Source of the DNA: Cytophagales bacterium
GTDB lineage: Bacteria; Bacteroidota; Bacteroidia; Cytophagales; Amoebophilaceae
DNA length: 17,739 bases
Assembly (NCBI GenBank): GCA_022360235.1
Contig: JAKSDE010000202.1
Span: 1-17,739 of the forward strand
Reading direction: 5' to 3'
The notes under the pieces were generated by a model that worked only from the letters and a program-made list of their open reading frames with translations, searched no databases and was not told the DNA's origin. The stretch's first letter is position 1, and each line of letters begins with the position of its first letter. This document shows, piece by piece, positions 6,489-15,081 of this stretch. Position numbers and translations under genes: made by a program.

Positions 6489-9400
6489 TCAAGTAGTTAC
6501 TATCTCTGCGGTAGCCATGGTATCTAATACCTCTTGGGCCTGCGTAATGCTTTTGACGTGATCGGCTATTAAAATCAAATTTCTTGTAGTCTCTTTCAGT
6601 GCGTAGCGAGTAGGGTGTTGCTGTATATAAGCCAGTATTTTCTCAAAGATGCCTGAGTGAAAATAAGACTTATCTTCAGAAGCAAAATAGCACTTCATTA
6701 CGTCATTTTTCAGTATTATTTTCTCAAAGCCCAGTTTTTTAGCTGCCCAACGTAGCTTTACTGTCTTCGTTAGTTCTTTTACAGATTGAGGTAAGGGACC
6801 AAATCGATCCCTAAGATTATGTTGAAAGGCCTTTAAAGAAGCCTCATCTTCTATATTATCTAGCTTTGTATAAAGATTGAGTCGTTCAGAGATATTATTA
6901 ACATAAGTATCAGGAATGAGAATCTCTAGATCTGTTTCAATGGTACAATCAGGAACTAGGTCTTTGATTTGTTGGGTAAGTTCTTTTTCAAACAAGCTTT
7001 TAAATTCTTCTTGTTTTAATTCTTTCACTGCCTCGTCAAGTAGTTTATGATACATATCAAAGCCCAAGTCTGAGATAAAACCACTTTGCGCTGCTCCTAA
7101 CAGATCACCCGCACCTCGAATATCTAAATCGCGCATTGCTACTTTGAAACCATCTCCCAGATGGGAGAATTCTTCTAAAGCACTTAGCCTTTTTCGTGCA
7201 TCAGCGGTAAGACTAGAAGCAGGAGGTGCTAATAGGTAGCAAAAAGCTTTCTTATTAGATCGGCCTACTCTACCGCGTATCTGATGTAAGTCTGAAAGCC
7301 CAAACATATGTGCATCATTAATGATAATGGTATTGGCATTCGGTATATCTAACCCTGACTCAATGATATTCGTTGAAACTAAAACATTATATGCTCCTTC
7401 TATAAATTTAAGCATCGTTTTCTCTAGCTTTACACCTTCCATCTGACCATGGGCTACACTAATTCGACAATCAGGGACTAGCTTATAAATCATATTGGCT
7501 ATCTCTTCTATATTAGCGATTCGGTTATGAACAAAAAACACTTGTCCCTTTCTTTGTATTTCATAGCTTATGGCATCTCGAATGACCTCTTTGTTGAAGG
7601 GATGGATGGTTGTCTCTACTGACTGCCTGTTAGGAGGAGGGGTAGCAATAATACTTAGATCTCTTGCACCCATAAGCGAGAAATGCAATGTCCGCGGAAT
7701 AGGGGTAGCCGTTAGCGTAAGTACATCTACATTTACTTTGATCTCCTTTAAACGTTCTTTTGCTTTAACGCCAAACTTTTGTTCTTCATCTATGATCAAT
7801 AAACCTAAGTCTTTAAACTTCTTGTCTTTATTTAATATTCTATGGGTACCAATGAGGATATCTACTTTACCGGCTATTGTTTCTTGAAGAACTTGTTTGA
7901 TCGCTTTAGCAGACTTAAAACGGCTGATGTAGGCTATTTTTACAGAGAAGTTTGCAAGTCTATTGCTAAAAGAGTGGTAATGCTGCAAAGCAAGTATAGT
8001 CGTAGGTACTAGTACAGCGACCTGTTTACCATCATTGATTGCCTTGAAAGCGGCTCGAATAGCTACTTCTGTTTTACCAAATCCTACATCTCCACAGACC
8101 AGGCGGTCCATAGGATGGGGCAACTCCATGTCTTTCTTTACATCGGCTGTGGCAGTGGACTGATCAGGGGTGTCTTCATAGATAAAAGAAGACTCTAATT
8201 CAGCTTGTAAGAAACTATTTTTACTAAAAGCAAAACCAGGTGCTTGTTTTCTCTTGGCATAGAGTTGAATTAAGTCTTTGGCAATATCTTTTACTTTCTT
8301 TTTAACTTTTTTCTTTTTGTTTTCCCAAGCCGAAGTGCCTAATTTGCTCATATTGGGAATAAGCCCCTCTTTGCCTGCGTATTTTGAAATTTTATGGAGT
8401 GAATGCACACTTAAATAAACAAGATCGCCGTCTTTATAAATGAGACGAACTACTTCTTGTTGTTTGCCATTTACTGCGAGTTTATCTAGTCCTGCAAACC
8501 GACCAATGCCATAATCAATATGTACCACATAATCTCCAGGCTGTAGTTGTTGAAATTCTTTTAGCGTAATCGCCTTTGTTTTAGAATACTTTTTAGGGGA
8601 TCTATAACGATAATAGCGATCAAACAGTTGGTGATCTGTATAGCACGCAATCCCTAACTCATTATCTACATAGCCCTGCCGAAGTCCTAAGTTTAGTTCT
8701 TTAAACTTTACTGCTTTATCAAGTTCTTCGCATATGGTAGCCAGTCGATCAAACTGACTTGCTGACGCCGCGGCCATAATATTTTCCAATCCTTCTGACT
8801 GATTCTTGTGTAAATTCTCAGCCAGCCATTCAAAGTTCTGGTTAAAAGCGGGTTGGGCTGAAGCCTTATAAAGGAAAGTCTTCATTGGCTTAAGATAATA
8901 TCTATAGCCAAATTCTATGGTAGTGAATCTTTGCAGTGCTTCTTCCCCGCTTTCTTGCGTCTCGAATAGTACTGTAGGCGATTGAATGATTTGTGTATCG
9001 CCACTTTGTGCTACCATTGTTCCAAAGGTAGTTATTGCTTTTTGATAAGCCTTGTCAAAGGTAGTTAGAATCATCTCATAGTCTTTGAGCCATACCTTGG
9101 TAGTAGCAGGCAAGAAATCTAAAAAAGACTGGTACGCTACGTGTGCTTGTTGACCTGTAACATCAGCAAGAATAGCAACTTGGCTGATTTTATCAAGAGA
9201 AAGTTGATTCGTAGGATGGAAAGTACGAATACTTTCTACCTCATTGCCCCATAGTTCTATACGATAAGGAAGCTGATGGGCATAAGAGAATATATCTATG
9301 ATTCCTCCTCTGACAGCAAACTGCCCTACTTCATAGACGAAATCTGTTTTTTCAAACCCCTGTTGGAGGAGTTGGTCTGTCAGCACCGAAATAACGCATT

Positions 9401-9875
9401 GGTCTCCTACTTTTATCCTACAAGTATTTTTTTCAAAGGAGGTCTTTTGTGGGACTTTCTCAGAAAGTGCTTCTGGGTAGGTAACAATTAATGCGCCATT
9501 ATCATTCGGACGACAAATACGATGCAGGATTTCTGCACGCATCAACACATTAGCATTCTTAGGATCTTCTATCGTATAAGGCTGTTTATGCGAGGTAGGA
9601 TAAAAAAAAATAGTTTGTTTCTCTAATAAATTTTGTAGGTCACTATAAAAGTAGGCAGCTTCCTCTTTATCATGCAAAATAAATAAATGGGTTTGGGGAA
9701 CGAGCTTATACGTTGCTGCTGCTAACACGGCATCCACACTACCCACAAGGCCTTTTAACTGTAGGTTTTTACTGCCCACCGTTTTCACGGCCTCGGCAAA
9801 GGTCTGTACCCACCCGTTTTGTCGATACAGTGTTAGCAAATCTGATGCTTGTAATGGATATTCCATACATGACAT
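6489..9875 (-). CDS. mfd: Transcription-repair coupling factor Mfd
   Basis: Mfd is an ATP-driven DNA translocase that displaces RNA polymerase stalled at lesions and recruits UvrA. From the ATG at 9875 (1128 aa) it shows the UvrB-like N-terminal region (about 10-330), the polymerase-interaction domain starting at GDYVVHIDYGIGRFAG (about 447-462), Walker A GDVGFGKT 595-602, DEEQ 696-699, TATPIPRTL 722-730, the ESGLDIP block near 840, QIRGRVGRS 865-873, the RecG-like TRG region, and the C-terminal regulatory domain. Length is normal and every motif is intact. A GTG at 9890 would add five codons, but the -7 box at 9898-9905 makes a start so near the transcript 5' end unlikely; ATG at 9866 is the other good choice. 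A decayed copy of its 3' end lies at 5612-5890. Confidence 0.97.
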   Translation of the reverse strand: MSCMEYPLQASDLLTLYRQNGWVQTFAEAVKTVGSKNLQLKGLVGSVDAVLAAATYKLVPQTHLFILHDKEEAAYFYSDLQNLLEKQTIFFYPTSHKQPYTIEDPKNANVLMRAEILHRICRPNDNGALIVTYPEALSEKVPQKTSFEKNTCRIKVGDQCVISVLTDQLLQQGFEKTDFVYEVGQFAVRGGIIDIFSYAHQLPYRIELWGNEVESIRTFHPTNQLSLDKISQVAILADVTGQQAHVAYQSFLDFLPATTKVWLKDYEMILTTFDKAYQKAITTFGTMVAQSGDTQIIQSPTVLFETQESGEEALQRFTTIEFGYRYYLKPMKTFLYKASAQPAFNQNFEWLAENLHKNQSEGLENIMAAASASQFDRLATICEELDKAVKFKELNLGLRQGYVDNELGIACYTDHQLFDRYYRYRSPKKYSKTKAITLKEFQQLQPGDYVVHIDYGIGRFAGLDKLAVNGKQQEVVRLIYKDGDLVYLSVHSLHKISKYAGKEGLIPNMSKLGTSAWENKKKKVKKKVKDIAKDLIQLYAKRKQAPGFAFSKNSFLQAELESSFIYEDTPDQSTATADVKKDMELPHPMDRLVCGDVGFGKTEVAIRAAFKAINDGKQVAVLVPTTILALQHYHSFSNRLANFSVKIAYISRFKSAKAIKQVLQETIAGKVDILIGTHRILNKDKKFKDLGLLIIDEEQKFGVKAKERLKEIKVNVDVLTLTATPIPRTLHFSLMGARDLSIIATPPPNRQSVETTIHPFNKEVIRDAISYEIQRKGQVFFVHNRIANIEEIANMIYKLVPDCRISVAHGQMEGVKLEKTMLKFIEGAYNVLVSTNIIESGLDIPNANTIIINDAHMFGLSDLHQIRGRVGRSNKKAFCYLLAPPASSLTADARKRLSALEEFSHLGDGFKVAMRDLDIRGAGDLLGAAQSGFISDLGFDMYHKLLDEAVKELKQEEFKSLFEKELTQQIKDLVPDCTIETDLEILIPDTYVNNISERLNLYTKLDNIEDEASLKAFQHNLRDRFGPLPQSVKELTKTVKLRWAAKKLGFEKIILKNDVMKCYFASEDKSYFHSGIFEKILAYIQQHPTRYALKETTRNLILIADHVKSITQAQEVLDTMATAEIVTT

Positions 9876-9897
9876 TGAATGTGTGATCACGAAACTG

Positions 9898-9905
9898 CAA
9901 AAGTA
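9898..9905 (-). promoter_or_regulatory. Bacteroidota-type -7 promoter box for mfd
   Basis: The minus strand reads TACTTTTG, fitting TAnnTTTG, 22 bases before the mfd ATG at 9875. No clear TTG -33 box is seen at the usual distance. Confidence 0.4.
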
Positions 9906-9925
9906 CCTAATAACTTTCTATATAT

Positions 9926-9948
9926 AAAGCGAAATTTTTAAGCGCTTT
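9926..9948 (-). terminator. Small hairpin between bioB and mfd
   Basis: AAAGCG (9926-9931) and CGCTTT (9943-9948) can pair around an 11-base A/T-rich loop, just past the bioB stop. No T-tract follows on the minus strand, so termination is only possible, not likely. Confidence 0.2.
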
Positions 9949-9958
9949 TGTACAATGC

Positions 9959-10945
9959 CTACGAGCAGGTTTTACTTAACTGGTGTTCGGATGCGTAACC
10001 ACTCATAGCTACCTGCTGTTGTGGCTTTATGCCGAGCTTGTTGAGTAAGCTTATATCCTGATTACTCGCTGGATTAGCTGCTATAAGTAGCTTTTCGCCG
10101 AAGAATATGGAATTGGCGCCTGCCATAAAACATAGGGCTAGCTCTTCTGACATAGCTTCTCTACCGGCAGAGAGACGCATGACCGAGGAAGGCATCATTA
10201 CGTGCCACAGCAATGGTACGAATAAACTCAAAATTATCTATTGGCGGCACCTTTTCAAGCGGTGTCCCTTTAATAGCAATTAAGCGATTAATTGGCACAC
10301 TTTCAGGAGGTGAAGCTAAATTGGCAAGTTGTAACAACAATTCAATCCGATCTTGCCGTGTTTCTCCCATACCAATAATGCCACCACAACAAACCTTTAT
10401 CCCTGCTTTCCTAACGTTTTCTAATGTTGTCAACCTGTCATCATACGTTCGTGTAGTAATAAGCTTCTCATAGTAGCTAGGTGAAGTATCTAGGTTATGA
10501 TTATAAAAATCAAGCCCTACCTCTTTGAGGGCTACCGCTTGCGCTTCGTCTAACATACCTAAGGTAACACATATTTCTAGACCTATATTTTGACTGCTTT
10601 GATCATCGCAAGGACTTGGGGAAAGTCACGTTGGGGAGGATTTCTCCAGGCAGCTCCCATACAAAACCGCGTAGCTCCACTAGCCTTGGCTGCGCTTGCC
10701 TTTTCTACGACCTGATCAACGGCTAACAACTTCTCTTTCTTAAGGCCAGTTTTATAATGTGCACTTTGGGGGCAATACGCACAGTCTTCAGGACACGAAC
10801 CTGTTTTTATACTTAATAGGGTGCTGAGTTGTACTTCGTTGGCTGCAAAATGTTGCTTGTGAATAGACTGGGCTTTGTAAATTAACGTAATCAAAGGTAG
10901 TTCGTATAGTGCTTCAACTAATTCATAACGCCATTGTTTGCCCAT
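9959..10945 (-). pseudogene. bioB: Biotin synthase BioB, broken by two frameshifts
   Basis: BioB is a radical-SAM enzyme that inserts sulfur into dethiobiotin, the last step of biotin synthesis. Three consecutive reading frames together give a full Bio[17 protein letters not shown] to AMIKAVK (with CPEDCAYC, C51/C55/C58, the SAM-cluster cysteines), then [14 protein letters not shown] to RTIAVAR, then [14 protein letters not shown] to the end. The first break, near 10588-10591, is a one-base loss in a short A run (minus strand) that brings a TAG six bases later. The second, near 10199, fits a two-base loss between VAR and MMP. Outside these points the sequence is well conserved ([28 protein letters not shown]), so inactivation looks recent. 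The start is the ATG at 10945, matching the family N-terminus; the TTG at 11014 is not needed. No other bio gene is present. Confidence 0.93.
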
Positions 10946-11011
10946 AATGCTATATTTTTGTTTGTTAGAACTTACGCAAGAAGAGTAATTCGCGTTAAAT
11001 TTAGGTAAAGT

Positions 11012-11019
11012 CAAAAATA
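11012..11019 (-). promoter_or_regulatory. Possible -7 box for bioB
   Basis: The minus strand reads TATTTTTG, fitting TAnnTTTG, 66 bases before the bioB ATG. A 7-bp hairpin (TGAGTAT/ATACTCA, 11027-11046) lies directly upstream and includes the TTG nearest to a -33 position, though the spacing of 25 is long. Confidence 0.3.
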
Positions 11020-11152
11020 AAGTTTATGAGTATAAAAAAATACTCAAAAGTTTGGAAAATCTATGAAAGTCAGTGATTTTGAGACTTGGTCATATCTATA
11101 AGCCTCAGCCACTTTATGTGTTTTGAAGGCAACATCATAACTAGGAATTAGG

Positions 11153-11166
11153 AACTAAGCTTAGTT
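11153..11166. repeat. 14-bp perfect palindrome AACTAAGCTTAGTT with dispersed GGAACTAAG core
   Basis: This palindrome lies in the 260-base gap between clpX and bioB and overlaps the GGAACTAAG core (11151-11159) also seen at 643-670 and inverted at 17338-17351. A related GGAATTAGG precedes it. Whether it is a binding site or part of a small dispersed repeat cannot be told. Confidence 0.45.
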
Positions 11167-11205
11167 TTGTCATGCGGAATATAGGTTTACAAGATTGCCT
11201 CAAGC

Positions 11206-12456
11206 TTATGCTACTTTTAAAGTATCTAGCTTTGCTTTTTCAAATTTTTCTACGGTATAGGACTTGTCTATTACAATTTTTTTCACATGCTTCTGGGAGG
11301 GGAGTTCAAACATAGCATCCATCGTAATTGCCTCACATATAGAACGTAGCCCTCTGGCGCCTAATTTAAATGCTATTGCTTTTTCCACTATATAATCTAG
11401 CGCGTCATCGGTAAACTGTAATTTAATCCCTTCCATATTAAACAGTTTTGTATACTGCTTGACTAATGCATTTTTAGGTTCGGTAAGAATTTTTCTTAAG
11501 GTAGCTTGATCCAAAGGACTGAGGTAACTGACCACAGGTAACCTACCGACTAGTTCAGGAATTAAGCCATATGCTTTTAGGTCAGCAGAGGAAACATATT
11601 GAAGTAAATTTTCTGTGTCAATCGCTACTTTTCTCTCTTCTCCCGTGGTAAAACCAAGTTGACTTGTATTTAATCTTCTTTTGATGATTTTATCAATACC
11701 TTCGAAGGCTCCTCCACAGATAAACAAAATATTTTCTGTATTTACTTGGATCAGCTTTTGCTCTGGATGCTTCCTTCCACCTTGGGGGGGAACATTAACC
11801 TGTGTTCCTTCCAACAGTTTTAATAAGGCTTGTTGTACGCCTTCTCCACTCACATCACGTGTGATAGAGGGGTTGTCTGTTTTTCGTGTAATTTTGTCGA
11901 CTTCATCGATGTAAATGATTCCTCTTTCTGCTACTTCTACGTTATAATCAGCTGCTTGCAACAATCGTGTAAGTATGTTTTCTACATCTTCGCCTACATA
12001 GCCCGCTTCCGTTAACACAGTAGCATCTGCAATACAAAAAGGAACTTCAAGGAGGTTGGCTAAGTTACGGGCGAGATACGTTTTACCTGTTCCTGTTTCG
12101 CCCACCATAATGATATTAGCTTTCTCAATCACTACTTCATCATCTTCCATAGGTTGCACTAACCTTTTGTAGTGATTATAAACAGCGACTGAGATTATTT
12201 TTTTTGCTTCTTCTTGTCCTACTATATACTGATCTAGATATTCCTTGATCGCTTTTGGTTTAGCAGACTTAAGGGCTGATTTTTTTTCTTTTTTTTCTTT
12301 TTTGACTTTGTAGCGATCTTTGTGGCAGCGATCTTCGTGGATAAGTAGCTCGGCCTGTTCAATACATTTATCACATATATGTGCTTTGGGCCCAGAAACC
12401 ATAAGCACTACTTCATCCTTATGTCTCCCACAAAAGGAGCAATAAATAGCTTTCAT
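11206..12456 (-). CDS. clpX: ClpX, ATP-binding unfoldase subunit of ClpXP
   Basis: ClpX is the hexameric AAA+ unfoldase that recognises substrates and threads them into ClpP. The 416-aa protein has the N-terminal four-Cys zinc domain (C6, C9, C28, C31), a Lys-rich linker (about 51-68), Walker A GETGTGKT 119-126, the GYVG pore loop 152-155, Walker [10 protein letters not shown] 180-188, the RKH substrate loop (228-230), the LGF tripeptide (267-269) in the place of the IGF ClpP-docking loop, the [11 protein letters not shown] box at 297-307, and sensor 2 GARGLR. It starts four bases after the clpP stop, so the two are translated from one transcript. LGF instead of IGF is a conservative change. 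Confidence 0.98.
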   Translation of the reverse strand: MKAIYCSFCGRHKDEVVLMVSGPKAHICDKCIEQAELLIHEDRCHKDRYKVKKEKKEKKSALKSAKPKAIKEYLDQYIVGQEEAKKIISVAVYNHYKRLVQPMEDDEVVIEKANIIMVGETGTGKTYLARNLANLLEVPFCIADATVLTEAGYVGEDVENILTRLLQAADYNVEVAERGIIYIDEVDKITRKTDNPSITRDVSGEGVQQALLKLLEGTQVNVPPQGGRKHPEQKLIQVNTENILFICGGAFEGIDKIIKRRLNTSQLGFTTGEERKVAIDTENLLQYVSSADLKAYGLIPELVGRLPVVSYLSPLDQATLRKILTEPKNALVKQYTKLFNMEGIKLQFTDDALDYIVEKAIAFKLGARGLRSICEAITMDAMFELPSQKHVKKIVIDKSYTVEKFEKAKLDTLKVA

Positions 12457-12460
12457 ACAA

Positions 12461-13132
12461 TTACGATTTTTTCTCTAATACTTCGTCAATGAGGCCATAT
12501 TTCTGTGCTTCTTTGGCTCTCATCCAATAGTCTCTATCTGCATTTTTTTCTATTTCTTCCTGGCTTTTTCCTGTATGTTTTGAGAGAATTTGATACAAAT
12601 CTTTTTTTATCTCTTGCATTTGCTTAATGGTAATTTCCATATCAGAAGTCTGTCCTTGCGCACCCCCTAAAGGTTGGTGGATCATGATTCTTGAATGTGG
12701 AAGGGAGGAGCGCTTACCATGAGCACCTCCTGCTAGTAAGACGGCACCCATCGAAGCTGCTAACCCTGTACAGATGGTAGCTACATCTGGCTTAACGTAT
12801 TGCATGGTATCATAGACTCCTAGGCCAGGATATACGGAACCACCAGGACTATTGATATATAACAGAATATCTTTCTTAGCATCTACAGACGCTAAAAATA
12901 GCAATTGGGCAATGATAATATTAGCAATTTGGTCATCTATTGGCATCCCTAGAAAAATAATTCGGTCCATGATCAGACGAGAGAAAACATCAATCTCACG
13001 GAAATGGGTGGGTCTTTCCTCAATCACTGTACGGGTCATGTTTTCTACCTGATCCATGTAAGCATCAACGTGTATACTTGCAACGCTACGATCTTTTACT
13101 GCATAATTTCTAAATTCTTTTTTGTTTTGCAT
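12461..13132 (-). CDS. clpP: ClpP, ATP-dependent Clp protease proteolytic subunit
   Basis: ClpP forms the barrel-shaped serine protease that degrades proteins delivered by ClpX. The 223-aa product has the complete triad: S127 in [10 protein letters not shown]152 in IMIHQPLGG and D201 in ADRDYW. The oxyanion-loop GG of SPGGSV (96-97) is also present. Length is normal for the family; the first ~20 residues would be the usual processed or flexible N-terminus. ATG start, with no strong ribosome binding site. Order on the minus strand is tig-clpP-clpX, the common arrangement; the 104-base gap to tig contains an inverted repeat and could hold a promoter. Confidence 0.98.
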   Translation of the reverse strand: MQNKKEFRNYAVKDRSVASIHVDAYMDQVENMTRTVIEERPTHFREIDVFSRLIMDRIIFLGMPIDDQIANIIIAQLLFLASVDAKKDILLYINSPGGSVYPGLGVYDTMQYVKPDVATICTGLAASMGAVLLAGGAHGKRSSLPHSRIMIHQPLGGAQGQTSDMEITIKQMQEIKKDLYQILSKHTGKSQEEIEKNADRDYWMRAKEAQKYGLIDEVLEKKS

Positions 13133-13172
13133 ATTGTTAAATTCTCAACAGACTGACCCTCTTGAAAAGATC

Positions 13173-13197
13173 TATGCTACAATATTAATATAGCATA
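13173..13197. promoter_or_regulatory. 7-bp inverted repeat between tig and clpP
   Basis: TATGCTA (13173-13179) and TAGCATA (13191-13197) are perfectly complementary with 11 A/T-rich bases between. It may be a weak tig terminator or an operator for clpPX; no long T-tract follows on the minus strand, so I favour the second only slightly. Confidence 0.3.
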
Positions 13198-13236
13198 TGA
13201 TTATAATAAAAATAATAAAACTATACTAAAATACAT

Positions 13237-14568
13237 TTACGCCAGAAAGACTTCGTTAAATTCTTCGAAACTTACCTTTTGGATATCAATAGTGATTTTA
13301 TCTCTGATAAGTCTTGTGACCTTACGGGAGAGTATAGCTTCGTAAATATCTTTATAGTGATACCCATTATTGTCGTAAAGATAATTATTGAGTACCTTGA
13401 CAAATTTTTTCTCTACTTTTAAAATACTATCATCAGCTATAGAGTGATACAAATCTACCACTGCTGCCCCTAACACCTCTTTATGTGTTACTTTCACACT
13501 ATAGTCTTTGGCTATCTTCTCCACAATCAAGCTCCACTTTAAGTATTCTAAATACTGTTGATAGTAATTTTCGAATTCTTCCCCTTGTATTGTATTTTCT
13601 TCTTTCTGCAGCCACTTTTTAAGAAAATTGTCTGGTAGGTTAATATTTATTTCCTCGACTAGTTTTTCTTCGATCGCTTGTTCTAAAAGTAAGTCAGCTT
13701 CAATTTGTGCTCTTTGTATAAGCCTTTCTCGTGTTTTCTCTTTAAACTCTTGCTCGGACTTCACTGTACCTTTTTCAAAAACCTCATCAAAAAATTCTTG
13801 TGTCACTTCAGCGGGTTCTATTCTTTCGATCTGCTTCACTGTAAACGTAGACGGGCCTTCTAGTTTTGACAATTCCTCCCGTGTCTTACCTGTGACATAG
13901 CCTAATTCCTTATCTTCTTTAAATAATTTTAGGATATCACAAGTAACTTTTTCTTCAAGACCAAGGCCAATGAACCTTGGTTGCTCTTTTTCTATCAACC
14001 GATTGATAGGAAGAATGATTTGTATTTTAGTATTGCTTATAGGATGTGCTAATTCTCCTTCAACTATATCTCCTACTTCACTTTTTTCTATAGCAATTAA
14101 CTTACCAAAATATCTTCTCTGCATTTCTATGAACCCGTCAACTGTTTTCTCTGCTACATGGTTGACCTCATAGCCCAGTATGCTTATCTTTTCTGAAAGC
14201 TCGACTTCAAAATCTCCTGCTATGCCAATAGCATATTCAAACTCAAACTCTTTTTGACTTTCCCAGTCAATGTCTTTCACTTTGTCAAGTGCAGGCAGGG
14301 GATCTCCTAAAAAGGGAATATCATTTTTTTCGATATACTTCACTAAAGATTCAGAAAGCAATGTATTGATTTCATCAATCAAAATAGATTTGCCATACAT
14401 CTTCTTAATAAGGGGAGTGGGCACTTTCCCTGGTCTAAAGCCTTTGATATCGGCTTTTTTACGATATTCTTCTACTTTGCTTGCTACGCGGGACTGATAA
14501 TCCGCTTCGTTGAGTTTGATGGTAATGAGGCCTTCTGTAGGGCTTTTTTTATTAAGAGAAATATCCAC
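13237..14568 (-). CDS. tig: Trigger factor (ribosome-associated chaperone)
   Basis: Trigger factor binds ribosomal protein uL23 at the exit tunnel and shields nascent chains. I start at the GTG at 14568 (443 aa, MDISLNKKSPTEG), which fits the family N-terminus; the longer frame from a TTG at 14628 adds 20 residues unlike any trigger factor. The ribosome-binding signature GFRPGKVP is at 43-50. The middle region (about 160-255) sits where the FKBP-type PPIase domain belongs and keeps its edges (EVGDIVEGEL, GPSTFTVKQIERI) but lacks the clear FKBP core (LGSGxFIPGFE), so isomerase activity is doubtful. The C-terminal substrate-binding arms (about 260-443) follow. The gene heads the tig-clpP-clpX cluster, with tRNA-Leu 77 bases upstream. 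Confidence 0.95.
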   Translation of the reverse strand: MDISLNKKSPTEGLITIKLNEADYQSRVASKVEEYRKKADIKGFRPGKVPTPLIKKMYGKSILIDEINTLLSESLVKYIEKNDIPFLGDPLPALDKVKDIDWESQKEFEFEYAIGIAGDFEVELSEKISILGYEVNHVAEKTVDGFIEMQRRYFGKLIAIEKSEVGDIVEGELAHPISNTKIQIILPINRLIEKEQPRFIGLGLEEKVTCDILKLFKEDKELGYVTGKTREELSKLEGPSTFTVKQIERIEPAEVTQEFFDEVFEKGTVKSEQEFKEKTRERLIQRAQIEADLLLEQAIEEKLVEEININLPDNFLKKWLQKEENTIQGEEFENYYQQYLEYLKWSLIVEKIAKDYSVKVTHKEVLGAAVVDLYHSIADDSILKVEKKFVKVLNNYLYDNNGYHYKDIYEAILSRKVTRLIRDKITIDIQKVSFEEFNEVFLA

Positions 14569-14645
14569 TTTACTACATTTAAAACTGAAACTTAAAAAAT
14601 TGCATGCTTTTCCTTCCTCAACGCACAATACAGGAATCTAACAAG

Positions 14646-14727
14646 TGCGGATGGAGGGACTCGAACCCCCATGCCTTGCGGCGCTAGATCCTAAGTCTAG
14701 TGCGTCTACCAATTTCGCCACATCCGC
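14646..14727 (-). tRNA. tRNA-Leu, anticodon TAG
   Basis: 82 nt. Acceptor arms GCGGATG and CATCCGC pair over 7 bp with discriminator A. The anticodon arm CTAGA-CTTAGGA-TCTAG gives TAG (reads CUA codons). A short class II variable arm (CGCC-GCAA-GGC region) and the T arm with GGTTCGAGTCC are present, as is the D loop with TTGGTAGA. CCA is not encoded. Confidence 0.97.
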
Positions 14728-14743
14728 ATTGTATAAAGTGTCA

Positions 14744-14751
14744 CAAAGTTA
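14744..14751 (-). promoter_or_regulatory. -7 promoter box for tRNA-Leu
   Basis: The minus strand reads TAACTTTG, fitting TAnnTTTG, 16 bases before the tRNA 5' end. That distance suits a start site just upstream of the tRNA. The -33 box is not clear. Confidence 0.5.
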
Positions 14752-15081
14752 CACTAAAATTTAAAAACTATCTATGCAACAATACTTTTTTGTGCTAATT
14801 TTATAGCCGAAGTTATGCGGAGAGATTACCTCATAGGGTGAAAATATTTAGCAATACTGTCAGCACCCTATACATCCTCTTAGTTCAAAATCTACGGGCT
14901 TCTGTTGCGGGATGAGCTAATCTATACATGGAGGAAATTAGCCATGACTAAGTTATATGTTTTTCGTATAAAACGCAAGGTATAAGAATATTCTGGCGCG
15001 TACCGTTTGATTTATATGTAAAAAATTCGTAAGTTAATCACTAAATATACTTCTAGTAGAGAGAAAGTTATTCGGTTGATT
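14752..15081. other. Intergenic gap before rel, with two inverted repeats and a micro-ORF
   Basis: No gene of normal size is visible. It holds an 8-bp inverted repeat (ATAGGGTG 14833-14840 / CACCCTAT 14864-14871, 23 bases apart), a second inverted repeat around a GGAGGA ribosome-binding sequence, and a 13-codon reading frame. Either it is a long leader region of rel or the worn remains of an inserted element; no exact TAnnTTTG box was found on the plus strand. Confidence 0.5.
14944..14985 (+). CDS. Possible 13-codon micro-ORF / leader peptide upstream of rel
   Basis: ATG at 14944 follows GGAGGA (14930-14935) at good spacing and encodes MTKLYVFRIKRKV, then TAA, 96 bases before the rel ATG. 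The ribosome site lies in the loop and the ATG partly in the stem of a hairpin: GCTAAT 14916-14921 with ATTAGC 14937-14942, extended by ATG 14912-14914 with CAT 14943-14945 past a bulged A. It could be a leader peptide, or the start of a dead transposase gene. It has few of the repeated codons typical of attenuators. Confidence 0.25.
   Translation: MTKLYVFRIKRKV

Noticed and set aside
7570..7887. 105-aa plus-strand ORF inside mfd
   Set aside because: It is antisense to the helicase motifs of mfd, with no ribosome site or recognisable domain.
10213..10473. Plus-strand 86-aa ORF opposite bioB
   Set aside because: It is the complement of conserved BioB sequence; no independent evidence.
9959..10945. 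Programmed frameshifting to express bioB
   Set aside because: Two separate indels would be needed, the first shift site lacks a usual slippery heptamer with a downstream structure, and stops follow directly. A pseudogene is simpler.
14833..14871. Rho-independent terminator upstream of rel
   Set aside because: The 8-bp repeat has a 23-base loop and no following T-tract on either strand.
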